Shown piece after piece: positions 38,466-38,723 of a DNA stretch of 38,723 nt. Within the stretch, counting starts at the first letter, position 1. The number at the start of each line of letters is the position of its first letter. A model generated the notes under the pieces. The model saw nothing but the letters and a program-made list of their open reading frames with translations. It did no database searches and was not told where the DNA came from. Position numbers and translations under genes: made by a program. This stretch comes from Desulfobacteraceae bacterium UBA2174 (GTDB lineage: Bacteria; Desulfobacterota; Desulfobacteria; Desulfobacterales; UBA2174), in the NCBI GenBank assembly GCA_002327445.1, contig DCWA01000015.1, forward strand, positions 1-38,723, given 5' to 3'.

Positions 38466-38723
38466 CTACTTGATGACGCGCAGGCGAGGGGCGCGCTTTT
38501 CCGGGGCAGCGCATTTGGTTCGAGGAACGGTGCCGCCCGCATAGCGTGACTGATGTGTGCGCCGGTACTCGCAGCTTTCATGGAAGCGCCAGTATTGATC
38601 GAAGTCACCGCTGGAACGCAAGGCACGCAATCGCAGGACGGCTTCGGCTCCGGCCAGGCTCCAGCGGGCACCGGTGACATCCATGCGATCTTTGATCAGG
38701 TGCCGGCAGGCCCCTTCGATCAC
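38466..38723 (-). mobile_element. ISKra4-type transposase, C-terminal part (runs off window)
   Basis: The final 85 residues of a transposase read in from the window edge on the minus strand. IEGACRHLIKDRMDVTGARW followed by GAEAVLRLRALRSSGDFDQYW and HESCEYRRTHQSRY is the conserved ending of ISKra4-family transposases. The stop is at 38466. The 5' end of the gene and the element's terminal repeats lie outside, so completeness cannot be judged. Confidence 0.75.

Overview
This is a GC-rich bacterial chromosome segment, most likely from a sulfate-reducing Desulfobacterota lineage (Desulfobacterales type). That placement is an inference from gene content: several acyl-CoA dehydrogenases, a split biotin-dependent acyl-CoA carboxylase under sigma-54 control, a Liv-type ABC transporter, a bacterial inositol-phosphate synthase and many B12/radical-SAM and acyl-CoA gene remnants. 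No rRNA or tRNA gene was seen, so the genus cannot be fixed.

Layout. 1-1650: an IS4-type transposase remnant, a Lar-like zinc-ribbon gene broken by an in-frame TGA, an intact YbiI-like DksA/TraR zinc-finger gene and a B12-binding radical SAM gene that has lost its middle. 1703-7298 (minus strand): an AidB-like acyl-CoA dehydrogenase; a Tat-exported nitroreductase-like lipoprotein and a TetR regulator that share an 18-bp operator; then inositol-3-phosphate synthase and a CDP-alcohol phosphatidyltransferase, together a likely inositol phospholipid pathway. 7402-12088 (minus): a complete Liv-type ABC transporter (livK-livH-livM-livG-livF). 12136-13413: repeats and an orphan amino-acid-type ABC ATPase. 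13601-17504: small exported or cysteine-rich proteins, a J-domain protein overlapping a YjbQ-family gene, a universal stress protein and a fatty-acid-hydroxylase-like membrane protein. 17526-21101 (minus): a copper/silver handling operon (small exported protein, TolC-like lipoprotein, multicopper oxidase, CusF-like protein). 21310-22773: UV damage endonuclease and a nitroreductase.

22829-34894 is the main metabolic block. A PAS-containing sigma-54 enhancer-binding protein is divergent from an operon that encodes carboxyltransferase, biotin carboxylase, biotin carrier protein, a methylglutaconyl-type enoyl-CoA hydratase, an AtuA-family protein, a TIGR03084-type metal-binding protein and two acyl-CoA dehydrogenases, the second interrupted by an in-frame TAG. 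A -24/-12 promoter and an inverted pair of upstream half-sites lie between the regulator and the operon. The gene set resembles both the acyclic terpene utilization (atu) and the leucine/isovalerate (liu) routes and probably handles a 3-methyl-branched acyl-CoA.

34931-38723: palindromic repeats, a 119-bp sequence identical to one 22.6 kb upstream, an AbrB/RelE toxin-antitoxin pair, a MaoC-like double hotdog protein, an acyl-CoA ligase reduced to its two ends, a thioesterase, a small frameshifted gene, and an ISKra4-type transposase end at the window edge. Broken genes are frequent (seven or eight loci), concentrated toward the two IS-bearing ends and the repeats.
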